64,000 nucleotides of DNA, taken from assembly GCA_023374025.1 (NCBI GenBank), contig SIJG01000023.1:681382-745381 (forward strand). The letters run 5' to 3'. The stretch comes from Heterodera schachtii (taxonomy: Eukaryota; Nematoda; Chromadorea; Rhabditida; Heteroderidae). Below the pieces are notes generated by a model. It had not been told where the DNA came from and made no database searches. It worked only from the letters and a program-made list of their open reading frames with translations. Position numbers and translations under genes: made by a program. This document shows positions 36,219 to 48,200 of this stretch, one piece after another (the stretch's first letter is position 1; each line of letters starts with the position of its first letter).

Positions 36219-39078
36219 TTATCCCTCCACCGTTTTGATGGCCACCGTATGTCCGACCGCACATTTGGTGGCCACCGCGCATCCGCCCGCCACGGCTTTC
36301 ATTGCAACTGCTTTTTTAGCGGTTGCACGTTCGTTCACGCCTTTCCCAGTTCCGGCTGTCGCCACCGACTTGGTAGCGAACTGCTTTCTTTCAGCCACAG
36401 ATTTAGCCGCAATTACATCTCCGTCCACGGATTTGACGGCCATCGTTTGAGCGTCAACAGATTTTGCAGCGATCGTTGCGATCACTTGGCCATCTACAGA
36501 TTTTGCGGCGATCGTTTGGCCTTCGACGGATTTGGCGGCGATTGCTTTGACGGCGACCGCTTGGCCTTCGACGGATTTGGCGGCGATTGTTTGGCCTTCG
36601 ACGGATTTGGCGGCGATTGCTTTGACGGCGACCGCTTGGCCTTGGACGGATTTGGCGGCGATCGTTTGGCCTTCGACGGATTTGGCGGCGATTGCTTTGA
36701 CGGCAATTTCTTTGACGGCGACCGCTTGGCCTTCGACGGATTTGGCGGCGATTTCTTTGACGGCGACCGCTTGGCCTTCAACGGATTTGGCGGCGATCGT
36801 TTGGCCTTCGACGGATTTGACAGCAATTTCTTGGCCTTCGACAGATTTGAAGGCGAATTGTCCGCCAACAGCTTTAATAGCGACCGCTTTCCCATTGGCA
36901 GCTTTTGTTGCAATGGCATTGCCGTTCTTCGCCTTGCCAACAGATTCGTCATCGACTGATTTGCTCGAGATTGAGCATTCTGCAAAAATAATGAGCTAAT
37001 TAATTAGGCTAATAAACAACGGAAATGAATTTAAAAAAAAATTCTTGTAAAGAAAAAAAATATTAAAACACTTCTTTTCAAAAAAGTTCAAAAGCAAAGA
37101 ATTTTAAAAATTTGTTTTTTTTCGAAGGATGGATTAATCAAATCCGGTAAACACACGCACCATCCAGCAATTGGATGCTCTCATTCATTTGGTTGCTCAA
37201 TTCCTCGCCGTACTTGCACATTCTGTGCTTGCATGTGCATGAAACCGTGCCTGATTTGGCATTCCACCACTGTTGACCTGTGGATTAATAATTAAAATTT
37301 GTTTGAGAAAAATCTCGACCCCAATTATTTTTTCGGATCTCGGAATTCCGAGTTAATTTTTTTGTTCCTCCGAATTGCCTCCCTGGGAACATAATGCGTA
37401 CTGTATGTACCGTAATCCATAGTCAGTTCCTCGCCAGGTCTGATGTCACGGAGTGCATAGATCAGCACACGCGGCACATGCCGATCAACACCATCATCAT
37501 TGCTAATTTTGGCCAACATGGCACGACAATTGGGCCGACAACAATGGTTAATGAAGCGTGCCAAATTGCCCTTGCGAAAAGCGTCCAGCACATAGTTTTC
37601 GCCATTCTGTGGCAAAACATTGTAATTGAAAAACAATGAATGAAGATTATCAATTTGAATATTGCATTTTAAAAAGAATGGATAAAATTAAAAAATATTT
37701 GCTAATTAATATTCATCAATTTTTGAAATATTTTAAGAAAATGAAAATAAAAAATGGTTTTGCAAAATAAATTCTTTTTGGAAAAATGTTAGTAATGTTT
37801 TCAGGGTCGCTGATAAGAGGGTCTTTAGCTTTGGGCATTTTTAGCCAAAAATTTTCAAAATTTTTTTTTGAGAATTAAAATGGTCCCTCACTGGTTTTTT
37901 TAAATCGTCCCACCCAAAAAAAGCATCATTATATAAAAGTGGTAAGAAAAAAAAATTATATACATTTTTGCATTTAAAAATTTTGGTAAAATGAGGGTGG
38001 GGGCGGCGGCGGCAACGTATGCATTCATCTCTTCGAACTGTCTGTTCTCAAATCTCTTAATTTATTCTCTACAACTCTCTCGCCATCCCTGCTGCCCCCT
38101 CCCTCCCCTTAATTATTCCAATGATCCAATAGATGATAATTATCTGTGTAAAAAAATTCACATGAGTGAATCCGATGATGTAATCGTCACACTGCTTCAT
38201 CTCCGTGCCAATGTCAGCGGCTTTGCTCAGCACACCGGTGTATTCAAAAATTGGAGTGCCGTCATCAATGGGCCCCAATGTTTGGAGTGCCCATCCCTTC
38301 ACTGGATTGGCATAGAACACCTGACAAAATTGAGGGGGGTATAATCAGTTATATGTATTTATACATAAAGATTTAAATAAAATTTGTAGAGCCCGGAACA
38401 GGCTCACTGGTATTAAAACGAGCTTTTTCTTTAACTCAAAAAGCCTCAAAGAAAAATTTAGAAAAAAATCTCAATAATATCTCTTTTGGTTCACATTAAT
38501 GCTTGCCAAATTTGGTTATGCCCGATCTTTTTAAACAAAGTTATTATGGAAAGCACAATTGGCGCCTCAAAAAGCCCTTGAAATTTATTTTCATTAATTT
38601 TAAAACATAAAAAAAAATTCTTAAAAACGTATGTTAAAAGTATCCCTCTTAAGCTGTAGAAATACCCAAAAAATTATTTTAATTTTTTTACAATTGCATA
38701 GTAACGGTAATGAAAAATTTTTTTTGCTAAAATGTGACATCGCTTGTCCAAATTAACCACCTGAAAGAAGCTGTCTGGACGTGCAATGTTGGAAAGCTTG
38801 TACGAACAATCGTCTTCCTTGAATGAACAGATGTTAAATTTTAAAATTTTTATTGAAAAATTAATTTAAATTCGCCCAATTCTACTGTAATATCATTTTT
38901 TTACCAAATTCGAAGCATCTTCCCTGCTGGTGATGTACTCGAACGGTTTCGGCTGCTCCGCATTGACCTGGTTGAGCACACGCACTTTGCACGGTTCCGC
39001 ACCGTTGCTCAGATCTTCCGTCAACACCAGCTCAACATTGGCGGACTCAGACCCAGTTTTTTGTTGCAGAATTTGCAT
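36219..39078 (-). CDS. SET-domain histone lysine methyltransferase-like protein with KSVEGQ repeat tail
   Basis: Six exons (minus strand): 39078-38905, 38817-38761, 38320-38162, 37606-37411, 37277-37161, 36979-36219, giving 487 aa. The N-terminal part (to about residue 77) ends PFEYITSREDASNL, as in SUV39/G9a-type proteins ahead of SET, but lacks the Cys-rich pre-SET zinc cluster. The SET core shows YANPVKGWALQTLGP (GWG reads GWA), FEYTGVL, DDYIIGF, RFINHCCRPNC and EELTMDYG. A post-SET SCTCKHRMC follows. The last exon adds about 250 residues of repeats based on IAAKSVEGQ. It joins through a GTGCGT donor in phase; without that splice the frame stops at 37138 after GACVYRI. SET proteins transfer methyl from SAM to lysine; substrate is not predictable here. 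The start is the first ATG; an upstream exon is possible. Confidence 0.82.
36450..36860 (-). repeat. 30-bp based coding repeats in the SET gene tail
   Basis: On the + strand the unit reads about TTGGCCTTCGACGGATTTGG plus CGGCGATCGT, alternating with shorter GCTTTGACGGCGACCGC units. Translated on the minus strand in the spliced frame this gives IAAKSVEGQ and AVAVKAIA units. It explains the other long repetitive ORFs in this interval. Confidence 0.85.
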
Positions 39079-39459
39079 TGTTTGCACGACAGAAAGTGAA
39101 TTTTCTTGTTTTTAAAAAAACGGATACTGGATATATACATACAGAGTTACAGGGATAGAAAGGAATTAAATTTCCGAGAAATTTTCGGAGGCCTCCTGGA
39201 TTCCGCTGACATTCGAAGTTTTTAGGGCTTTGGTAATCCATGACTGGATATATTAGACTGTTAACTAGGATGAGATCTGCATACCCTTCAGGTGTGGGAC
39301 GAAATAATGACGAAATATTCAAACTTTTATGCGATTTATGAAGACACGGAATTCCGATTTCCAATCAATTTAGGATAGATAATTCTGATTTTCAGGAAAA
39401 AAAAATTTGTAGCCTCGAAAAACTGCATCCCTGATTTTGTTGCAGTGGTTGGTATTGAC

Positions 39460-40351
39460 TAGAGTAGCACGGGACCGGGATTTTTGACAAAAACCGGGAC
39501 CGGGACCTACCGGGACTAGAAAAGTCGGGACCGGGACCGGGACCTCGATTTTCGTCCGGGACCGGGACCGGGACCGCAAGAAAAGCCGGGACCGGGACTA
39601 ACCGGGAATTTTCCCAAGAGAAAATTTTTTTGAAAAAATTTTAAAAATTTTCGTGAATTTTGTTACGAAAATTACCTAAATTCAAAAAGGTACCCATAAA
39701 ATTTTTTAATTTTCTTTTAGGGGAGGAATTCGAACAAATTTCTATTATTCTTTGGAAAGTTTTTAAAAATTTTCATTTCGGGGGGGGGGGGGGGGGAATC
39801 TGGAGTCTTGGAATTTTCTGGGTCCCAAAATTCTGGATTTTTTAATAAATTAACAATTTCTTAAATTTTTTTGCTTTTAAATCGCTGTTTTTGTGGCACC
39901 AATATTTGGTTAATTTGTTACTGTTTAAAAATTAAATAAAAATAAACTTGGAATATTTTATTTATTAATTAAAATTTCAATTACAAAAATGGTAAAGAAA
40001 ATATAAAAAATATTCTGTTCAAGTGGGGAATTGAACTTAAGCAAAAAATAATGAAAGTCAGAAGGTTTAGCCACTAGACCACATAACGATGTGAAAAACA
40101 AGGCAATAAATAAAATAAATAATTAATTTTTTTTTCAAAGATTTCTCCTTCTCACCAATTCCCTTCTCTTTTCTCACCCAGACCCCCATTCTTACCAGTG
40201 CTTATTTAGTCCCGCCGGGACCGGGACTGGCAAAACCGGGACCGGGATTTCTATTTTTTCAAAAACCGGGACCGGGACCGGGACCGGGACCTGAAAAAAC
40301 CGGGATTTCCCGACCCGGTCCCGGTCCCGGTCCCGGTCCCGTGCTACTCTA
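39460..40351. mobile_element. hAT-like MITE, 892 bp, TSD GTATTGAC
   Basis: Inverted ends begin TAGAGTAGCACGGGACCGGG, and arrays of the hexamer ACCGGG (or CCCGGT at the right) extend inward. Exact GTATTGAC duplications lie at 39452-39459 and 40352-40359. The interior has a G-run at 39781-39796 and no ORF. It lies between the SET and SNF genes. Confidence 0.93.
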
Positions 40352-40534
40352 GTATTGACTTAAAATAGGAAGTTTATAGTCAATTTTTAAAAAGAATTAA
40401 TAAATTATGCCATTATACACAGTAAACATTGGCTTTTTCTGAATTTTTTAGCCCAGAATTTTTGAAATTTAACTAATTTTTTAGGAATTTATATTTTTTA
40501 CAGGCGTATATGCAGAGAAGATGAAAAATAGAGG

Positions 40535-40774
40535 ATGAACGGTAAATGTTTTTGTACTACATTAATTACGTATAATGATGGGTGGGATGGTAACCTTTCA
40601 TCTTTTTCGTTCCATTTATTGCAATTACATAAAAATCAATCAGTCATTTTTTGGTATCGAGGTCATGAGAATTTTGCTGACGGCAAAATAAATTTTTTCC
40701 TTTATAATCGTAATGACTTTTGCCCTCCGGCAAGAAATTTTTGTTTGAATATTTGTGGTCATTTTAGTAATTAA
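40535..40774 (+). other. Small Cys-containing ORF of doubtful status
   Basis: 79 codons, MNGKCFCTTLITYNDGWDG... to ...FCLNICGHFSN, with five cysteines and fairly even composition. There is no signal peptide and I recognise no family. It could be an isolated exon, a small gene or chance. Confidence 0.2.
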
Positions 40775-42206
40775 AAAAACATAAAAGTTTAAACTTATGA
40801 AATTTTTTGTAGCAAAAAGATTAGAATTGTAGAAGAGTGAGTCAACCTTCATTGGTGAAATGTCTAAGATGGTCTTCAAACAGGATGTCGAAATCGATAA
40901 TGAGAAATTAATCGAAAAAATCAAATTTCAGGGGATGGCTTTGTTGGAAAATTTTATTAGGGCGAGGGGGGTCGTATTTTCGGGAATTCTTCGGGATAAT
41001 TATGATTAGGGATGTCAAAACATGTACAAATTTCAAAACATGATATAAACATATCAAAGAAAATCTACCAAAATATGTAAATAAAATTTCTCAAATGGTG
41101 TGTTTTTTTTGGTCACAATTAGTAAAAACAGTGAACAGGCAAAAAAAGAAAAAGAAAAAAGGGACTAAATTATCATTAAACAACGTTTCGGTGCTTTAAA
41201 AATTAATTTCCTTTTTTAAAAAGAATCGCTTTTAGTTGTGTGCACATTTTCTAAATTTAAAAAAAATATATATTTTTGAATCTTTCATAAGAAGTTTCTA
41301 AAATTTTCAAAAAATTATATTAAAAAAGAGAAAATCGTCGGATTTCTTGGACATTTCCAAAAATTTCCGTAAAAAATCCTCACAAATCGAATATTTTAAT
41401 TTAGAACCCCATTTCTTCATCTAAATATTTTTTAAAATCAGTTTCAAATTCTTAAAATTTTTTAATTTGATTGATACATACGTACATTTATTTATTGCTC
41501 AATCGGACCAAATCAATTAGACGAAGTCAAAGAAACAGGTTCCAAGAGAGGTTCTCTGCTTGCTGCACATTTACAGCAGCAGTTTCTTAACAAAATCATC
41601 GTCATACATTTTTGTACATGTTGACGACCGACGTTTTTCTTTGCCTTTAACACTCAAAAATATTCTTTTTATTCAATCAATTCCATGAAAAAAATTCACG
41701 AGAAAATTTATTTTGTTTTTTCATTGGCTAAAACGGAGAAAAAAAAAATTCTCATTAAATAAACCTCTACAAAAATTATAATTAACGTTTCCAGATTAAT
41801 TTTTTTAAATTGGCATTTGGCTGACTAGCATATCTGTGGTCAAAAAACCGTTCTCTCAAAAAATGAAAATTTTTGTGGGTTTTTAAGATGAAATTTAAAT
41901 AATTTAGAGCCAAAATTTTATTCAAGTTTTCTTAATTTATTAAAAATAAATTTGTACAAAAATGATCTTTAAATTCAAAAAACAGGTTTTTAAGAACATT
42001 TTTGGGCCATAACTCTCTGCTAAATTAACGAAATTTTTTACAATTTGGTAGGATAATAGAGAACATTAGGAGTTAAAAGTATTATTTTTTGGCAAAATAT
42101 AAATAAAAAATTTTATTTTGATGGTTTTTTAAGTAACGTCATAACACCAAAGTTTCACGTTTTTTCTTGATCAGGGTAAAATTTTTTTTGGCAAATTTGC
42201 CACGAG
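40775..42206. other. Spacer upstream of the SNF gene
   Basis: AT-rich, without a supported gene. Homopolymer A/T runs dominate. A few stretches (for example near 42000 with CATAACTCTCTGCTAAATTA) resemble words seen in other dispersed repeats (32815, 35385, 58760, 61275). Confidence 0.5.
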
Positions 42207-45200
42207 ATGTCCCACTCGTCAATTCAATGCGAAACTCCGTTTGCTGTTGGTTCGGAACCAAAAACGGCATTACAATGCCAAATTGATCGTCTGCAGAACA
42301 GAAAGACCAAAATTGAGTGCAGTTCACACATTCCTATGAAAAAAATGCAGGTAAATGTGGAATTTATCATTAAATAATAATAATTATTATGAAAAATGTT
42401 TTATAAATTTAAATTTATTTTTATAAATAAAATTTTTCTAATTTTTTAATGTCAATTTTATTTTTAGGAACTTGATAATTTTTTGGTTGAACTTAAAATG
42501 CAATTAGAAGCCAATAAACTTGAAGAAGCTTCCATGCTTTACATAAAGTAATCATTTAAAATTTTTTTTTCTAATATACAGTTTCATGGTCATATTTTTT
42601 TAGCATCACAAATAATTTCTTATTAAATTTAAAATTGACAATTATTAAACTATTTTTTATGGACATTCCCAATTTAAAATAAATTAAAATTATTATATCT
42701 GCAAAAGATATGACTTTGTCAAATTTTGTATAAAAATTATTTAAAAAAGGATCTTTTAAATCAGAGATATCGTTTATCAAATTCATTAAAAATTTTTAAA
42801 TTAATATCTCATTTATAAAATTTTATTTAAAAAGTTATTTAAATCAGAATATCTCATTTATCAAATTCATTAATAATAAATTAATGCTCATCAAAACATT
42901 GCAGAATTCTTTAAGCTTTTCACTAACAAATAAATTATTAGTTTTCCACTGATTCTTTCTTCACTCTCCCTAATCCAACTATTTTAATTTAGTAATTTTT
43001 GCAAAATTTTCTATAAAAAAATTCCAAAAAATTTCATCACACGAAACTCTGGTTAAAAACATTTTAGATGCCTTGCATTAATGGAGGAATTGGAGCGACT
43101 CCATCATGCTGAAGCCGTTCAATCAGTTGCTGAATTAACTCCATCAAATGATGCGATCAGTTGTCCACCACCACCACCTTTGGCCCCACCATGCTTAACC
43201 ATATTTGTGCCGTCAAAGCAGCAGCAACAAGAAGAAGCCGCCACAGTGACAATGCCAACACCAGCAGATAATAGTGCAATTCGTCAAAATCGTTTTCTGC
43301 ATTTTGCTGGTGAATGAATGTGTGCATTGAGAATTTTCAGTGTTAAAAAAAATTTGCAATGAGTAGGCCTGGAAAATTTCTTGTATACAAATTTTTTCCT
43401 GGATTTTCCATGCTTTTCTTTTTTATATTTGCCGACAAAATTGGCCCTTTTATTTACAAATTTGTATTTAGCTATTTTGGTATATTATTGTATTTTTCAT
43501 ATGAGAATTTAATAGAAATTTAATATTAAAAAATACAAAACTTTAAATGTACTCATAAAAAATAGATTTTTTTTCTAAAAAGAGATATGAACTTTTTTTT
43601 TTAATACATTATATTTTTATTTTCTCTTTTCTAAGAATTTTTTGTCAAAAAACTCTAATAAAAAATTTGATCTAATAGTTTAGTATTTAATTTGGAGATT
43701 TTTGTATATATTTATACATATTTCTTTTTTTAAGAATTTTTCTAACCCCGAAAAAATTTTAAATGGCCCAAAATCATGGGCCCTAATTCACTCCCCCCTT
43801 TATCACAGGTAAGGGGCCAAAGCGTGCCAGTCGAGGGCACAATGCAGTGAACAGGCGCAGCCTGTGGAACCGGATAACTGATCGCGGCATGCGTCGGCTG
43901 CGCGACCGGGCAAGCGGCGCACGGGCGGACGAAGTGCGCGACCTGTGGAACACGCAAATTGAGTTCTTTTTGTCCTGTCTGGGCTTCATTGTTGGTGGCG
44001 GGAACACGCTGCGCTTCCCGGCAATGATTTTTGAATTTGGCGGTGAGCAAAACAAATGATGAGCATTAATTAACGGGTTTTCGGTTTACTACCAAAAAAT
44101 ATTGATTATTTTTCATTTTGCCAATTTTATTTTAAAACAATTAAATTTAATTTTTTAAATCCAAATAACTATAAAATAGGGGGCTATCAGTTAGTTGTAT
44201 GGACAAAAATTTTTTTTACAAAATGCCAGTCGGATTTTGTAGCTCTGTTTACAGTTACCTTGACAAATATTGAACTAAGGTCTACAGATTTTATGGCGTA
44301 ATGTCACTCAGATTACAAAAAAAATTTTCCACGGCGGTGCCTGTCGGCACCGCCGGACCCTAAAAATCCTTTGTTTTCATAAAAATTGGCTTGAAAATCA
44401 CAAAATTTGGACAATTTTTGGACAAAATCTGTTAACAAAATATTCTCAAATTTTCAAAATTTTTTCCGGCGGCTCCTATCGGCACCGCCGGACCCTCCTC
44501 CTCGCCCATTTCCCAAAAGTTTTTTGGAAAAATGTGCCGCAAGAAAATTGTTAATATTTTGATTTTTTGATCCGAATGTGCTAAAATTTATGATTTGCTA
44601 ATTTTCTCCCACAAAATTGTTAAAATCGATAATGGGAGACGAAAAATATAATATTTGATACATTTTTGATCGAAAAATTGTAAAAAATAACTGATTTGAA
44701 GCAATTTTGCAAAATGTTCTGATTTTTTACCCCAAAATCTGATTTTTTGGGCTCGATGTTCTGATTTTGAAAAATTTTCGATCCGCACCCTGGTTTACAG
44801 TTACCTTGACAAATATTGACTAAGGTCTACAGACTGAAAAATTCCAAAATTTTCACTCTCTATTTTTCAAATTTTCTGTGAATTTTGTACCTATGAGAAT
44901 GTATTCTTTTGCAAAACTTTCAAGTCTTTCTGATTATGAACTGAATTGCAAAATTTACTTGTCAAAATTCAAATTTTTAGGCCATACAATTTATAGCCGC
45001 CCTTAACTATAAATATAGTTGTATGATTACTAACCTTATTTATTTAAATATTTGGTTTATTAATATTATATTTCTTCCAGCAAAAAATAACTTTCCCCTC
45101 CTTATATATACATATTTAATTTTATTTTATGAATAATTTCTTATTTTAAGGTATTTTTTTCATACCTCATCTGTTTTTCATGGTTATTTTCGGGTTTCCG

Positions 45201-48200
45201 CTTGTCTATATGCACTTGACAATTGGCCAATATTCAGGCAATATATTTAATTTTTTTTTTTTGCAATTATTTATTTATTATTTTAGGACTTTCTGCAAGC
45301 GCAGCCTTTTATAAAATGATGCCAATTGCTTCTGGTCAGTGAAATATATAAATATATTTTTTAATTAGCACAAGATTTTCAAAAGCATATAAAAGTCAAT
45401 TTTCCAGTTAAAAACAATTTGGGAATATTTAAATATAATTTAATAAATACAATTTAATATTTTTAACATTTTAATGAATAATAATTTCACATTATTTTCA
45501 GGAATCGGCTGGGCGTTCGTTTGTTTATTTTATATTTCTAAATTAATTTTTTGTTTTGTTTAAGTCTTGTCCTGTTGGCATTACCCGTGTCAATTTATTA
45601 CATTTTCTATGTTGCTTGGGGCTTTTACTACCTGTGGTTTGCTTTGCATGGCATTTTTGAGCAGGACGGCATGGTACGGTAATACAAAAATCTACAGTAG
45701 TACAAATAATCATATTTTATATCACAGCCGTAAACGGCGGAACAACAGTAATTTTTTTGAACTTTTTTTTTAATCTCAAGGTGTGGGAACATTGCAAGCC
45801 CGAATGGGTAAAACAATTTAACTGTTGTGAGCTCACGACTACGGTAAACGGTGAACTGTGTGGCGGCTACGGTACTCAGACAATGCCAGCGCCTGAGGCA
45901 TTCTTCTAGTAATGATTTTGCTTGCATACAAAATACGAAAGAATTTATTTTTGTTTTTCAACAAATTTTGATTTTTTTTTCAAATGGAAGAATTAAAATG
46001 AAATTTTTGCATTTAATTCAAAAAAACAACAAAAAAATGAATTATTTAATTTAAAGAAAAAATTTGTTTTTTTTTATAAATTAAACTATTAAATTAATCA
46101 TTATTTTTGTTAAGCTTTCAGGTAGGATAAAAAAGGACTTGTTTCATCAATATATTTCAATTGGAGTTTTCCAATAGGTGCTGAATCGCACAATGGTCAG
46201 TTTATTATATAAAATTATTTAAAAATATATTTTTCTTGCGTAAATTCCAATCGAATTTTTAAGGACATACAAAGTACGGCTCTTGGACAAATTCAAGAAC
46301 ATTTGCTTATTTCGTTGATAATTTCTTGGATAATTGGTTAGATTATTTATAGCATCACTAAATATATTTATGTATAATTTGATTTTGAATTTCAGTATTT
46401 TTTGGTGTGTTCAAGGGACTTGGATCAATCGGCTGGGCAGTGTCTTTCACCGCAACGCTACCATATTTTTTGGTTGATCAAATTAATGGATTTCGTAAAT
46501 TCTCATGAAAACGCACCAAATTTTTAAAAAAAAGTTTTTGATTCAGTGATAAAAAAAATCTTAATACATTTGAATTTTTAAGAAAAAAAGAAAGTTTTTG
46601 ATAAGCTATTTCTTTTGAATGGATTTTTGATCATGAAAAAATGAATGAATTTTGGCGGTTTATTTTCTAAAAGCACTCGTCATTATTATAGAATATTTTG
46701 AAATTAAAAAAAAACATTGCTAAAGGATTAATGCTAATGAGCTTCAAACCAAATTATATTAATTGATTTAATTGGATTAAGCTGATCATTCTTCTGCTTC
46801 GCAGTGTTTCGCTTGAAGGTGCTTCGTCGGGGCTCGTTTATCTGTTCAAGCCTGAGTTTAAAAAGCTATGGAGCCTTAAGGCAATAACAAAATAATTTTA
46901 TTTTAATTCTTTTATAATATCAAAAAATTATTTCAATTAATTTATGTTTTTATCTTTTTTTATATCTTAGCTCTGGCGTAAAGCAGCTGAGCAAGTAATT
47001 TCCTTTAATTAAATTTAATTTTTTAATGATTTTTTCCAGGTTTTTTATTCTTTGGGAATTGACGCAGGTCCACTCATATCAATGGTTATTATAACCATCT
47101 TTTAACAAATATATATTTTTGGTTTTATTTAAGGCCTCCTTCAGTCGCTATCGTAACAATATATACAGGTCGAACAAATTAAAATTATTCTAGACAAGAT
47201 TCGGGAACTGGACCTTTTACTGAGTTTCAGGATAAATTCGGATTTTTTCGGGACCGTATATGGGTGGATTTTTTCAAAATCTCCTGGATCAGGATCACAG
47301 AGAAAATCCTGACCGACTCCGGTCCTGTGCCAGTCTCTTTTAATTATTAATACAAAATTATTGATAAATTTACTGATCAACACTCGTATTTTATATAAAT
47401 CTGATTGATCAAAATTTACAGGGATGCAGTTTTGCTCGTCACTATGTATCAGTTTTATTTTTTAAAATTAAATTTATAATTAATAAGTTGATTTACTTCT
47501 AAGAGATACATTGACCAGTGTTTTATGCGGTATGGTCATCTTTTCGTTCATTGGCTTTATGACCACACAACAGGGCATTCGTATTCAGGACATACAGAGT
47601 TTGTCCAGACTTTAGCTTGAATCGTACTAAGTTTCCCGATTCGTATTATGTATGCAACAAACGGAATTTTTATCACAAATTACTATTTTTGGGTTTTGTT
47701 GCATACTACAAATCGTGGCATTTTAGTACAAATCGCGGCATTTTTTCTTTGTTAATTAAAATTATTATTTTTACTTTAAACGAATCGTCATTCGTCCCTT
47801 TTTAAAATAGCGCCAAAATTTAACTTATTTATCTCTTTTTTAGGACTTGATCCTACATATATTGCGTTCACTGTTTACCCAGGGGTAACCTCATATTTGG
47901 AATGGGGCTTTGTCTGGGCCATTCTGTTCTACATAATTCTCACAGTATCGGCACTTGATGCCGAATTTGCTTGGTGAAAAACAAAAATAATAAATATATT
48001 TTTAATCTTTTTTAAAAAACTATTAGGCTTGAAATGATCGCTGCATCCATTATGAACAAATTTGGGAGCAAACAGAAAAGGCTGGAGAACCGTTTAGTAA
48101 ATTTTTATTTTCAAATTTATATATTAAATGACAGTGATTAATAGGGATGGGAATATATGTAAAAAAATGAAATATAATGTGATTTTTTGAACAAATAATT

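Noticed and set aside
36249..36985. Other long repetitive frames, such as KRSPPNPSKAKRSP on the minus strand and DGFGGD-type on the plus strand
   Set aside because: They are shadows of the same DNA repeat. Only the KSVEGQ frame joins the SET gene in phase through a good donor and acceptor.
46495..46804. Intron between a donor at 46495 and an acceptor just before GTTTCG in the SNF gene
   Set aside because: It would shift the frame; donor 46473 with acceptor before 46782 restores TATLPYFLLIILLLRSVSLEG-like TM continuity.
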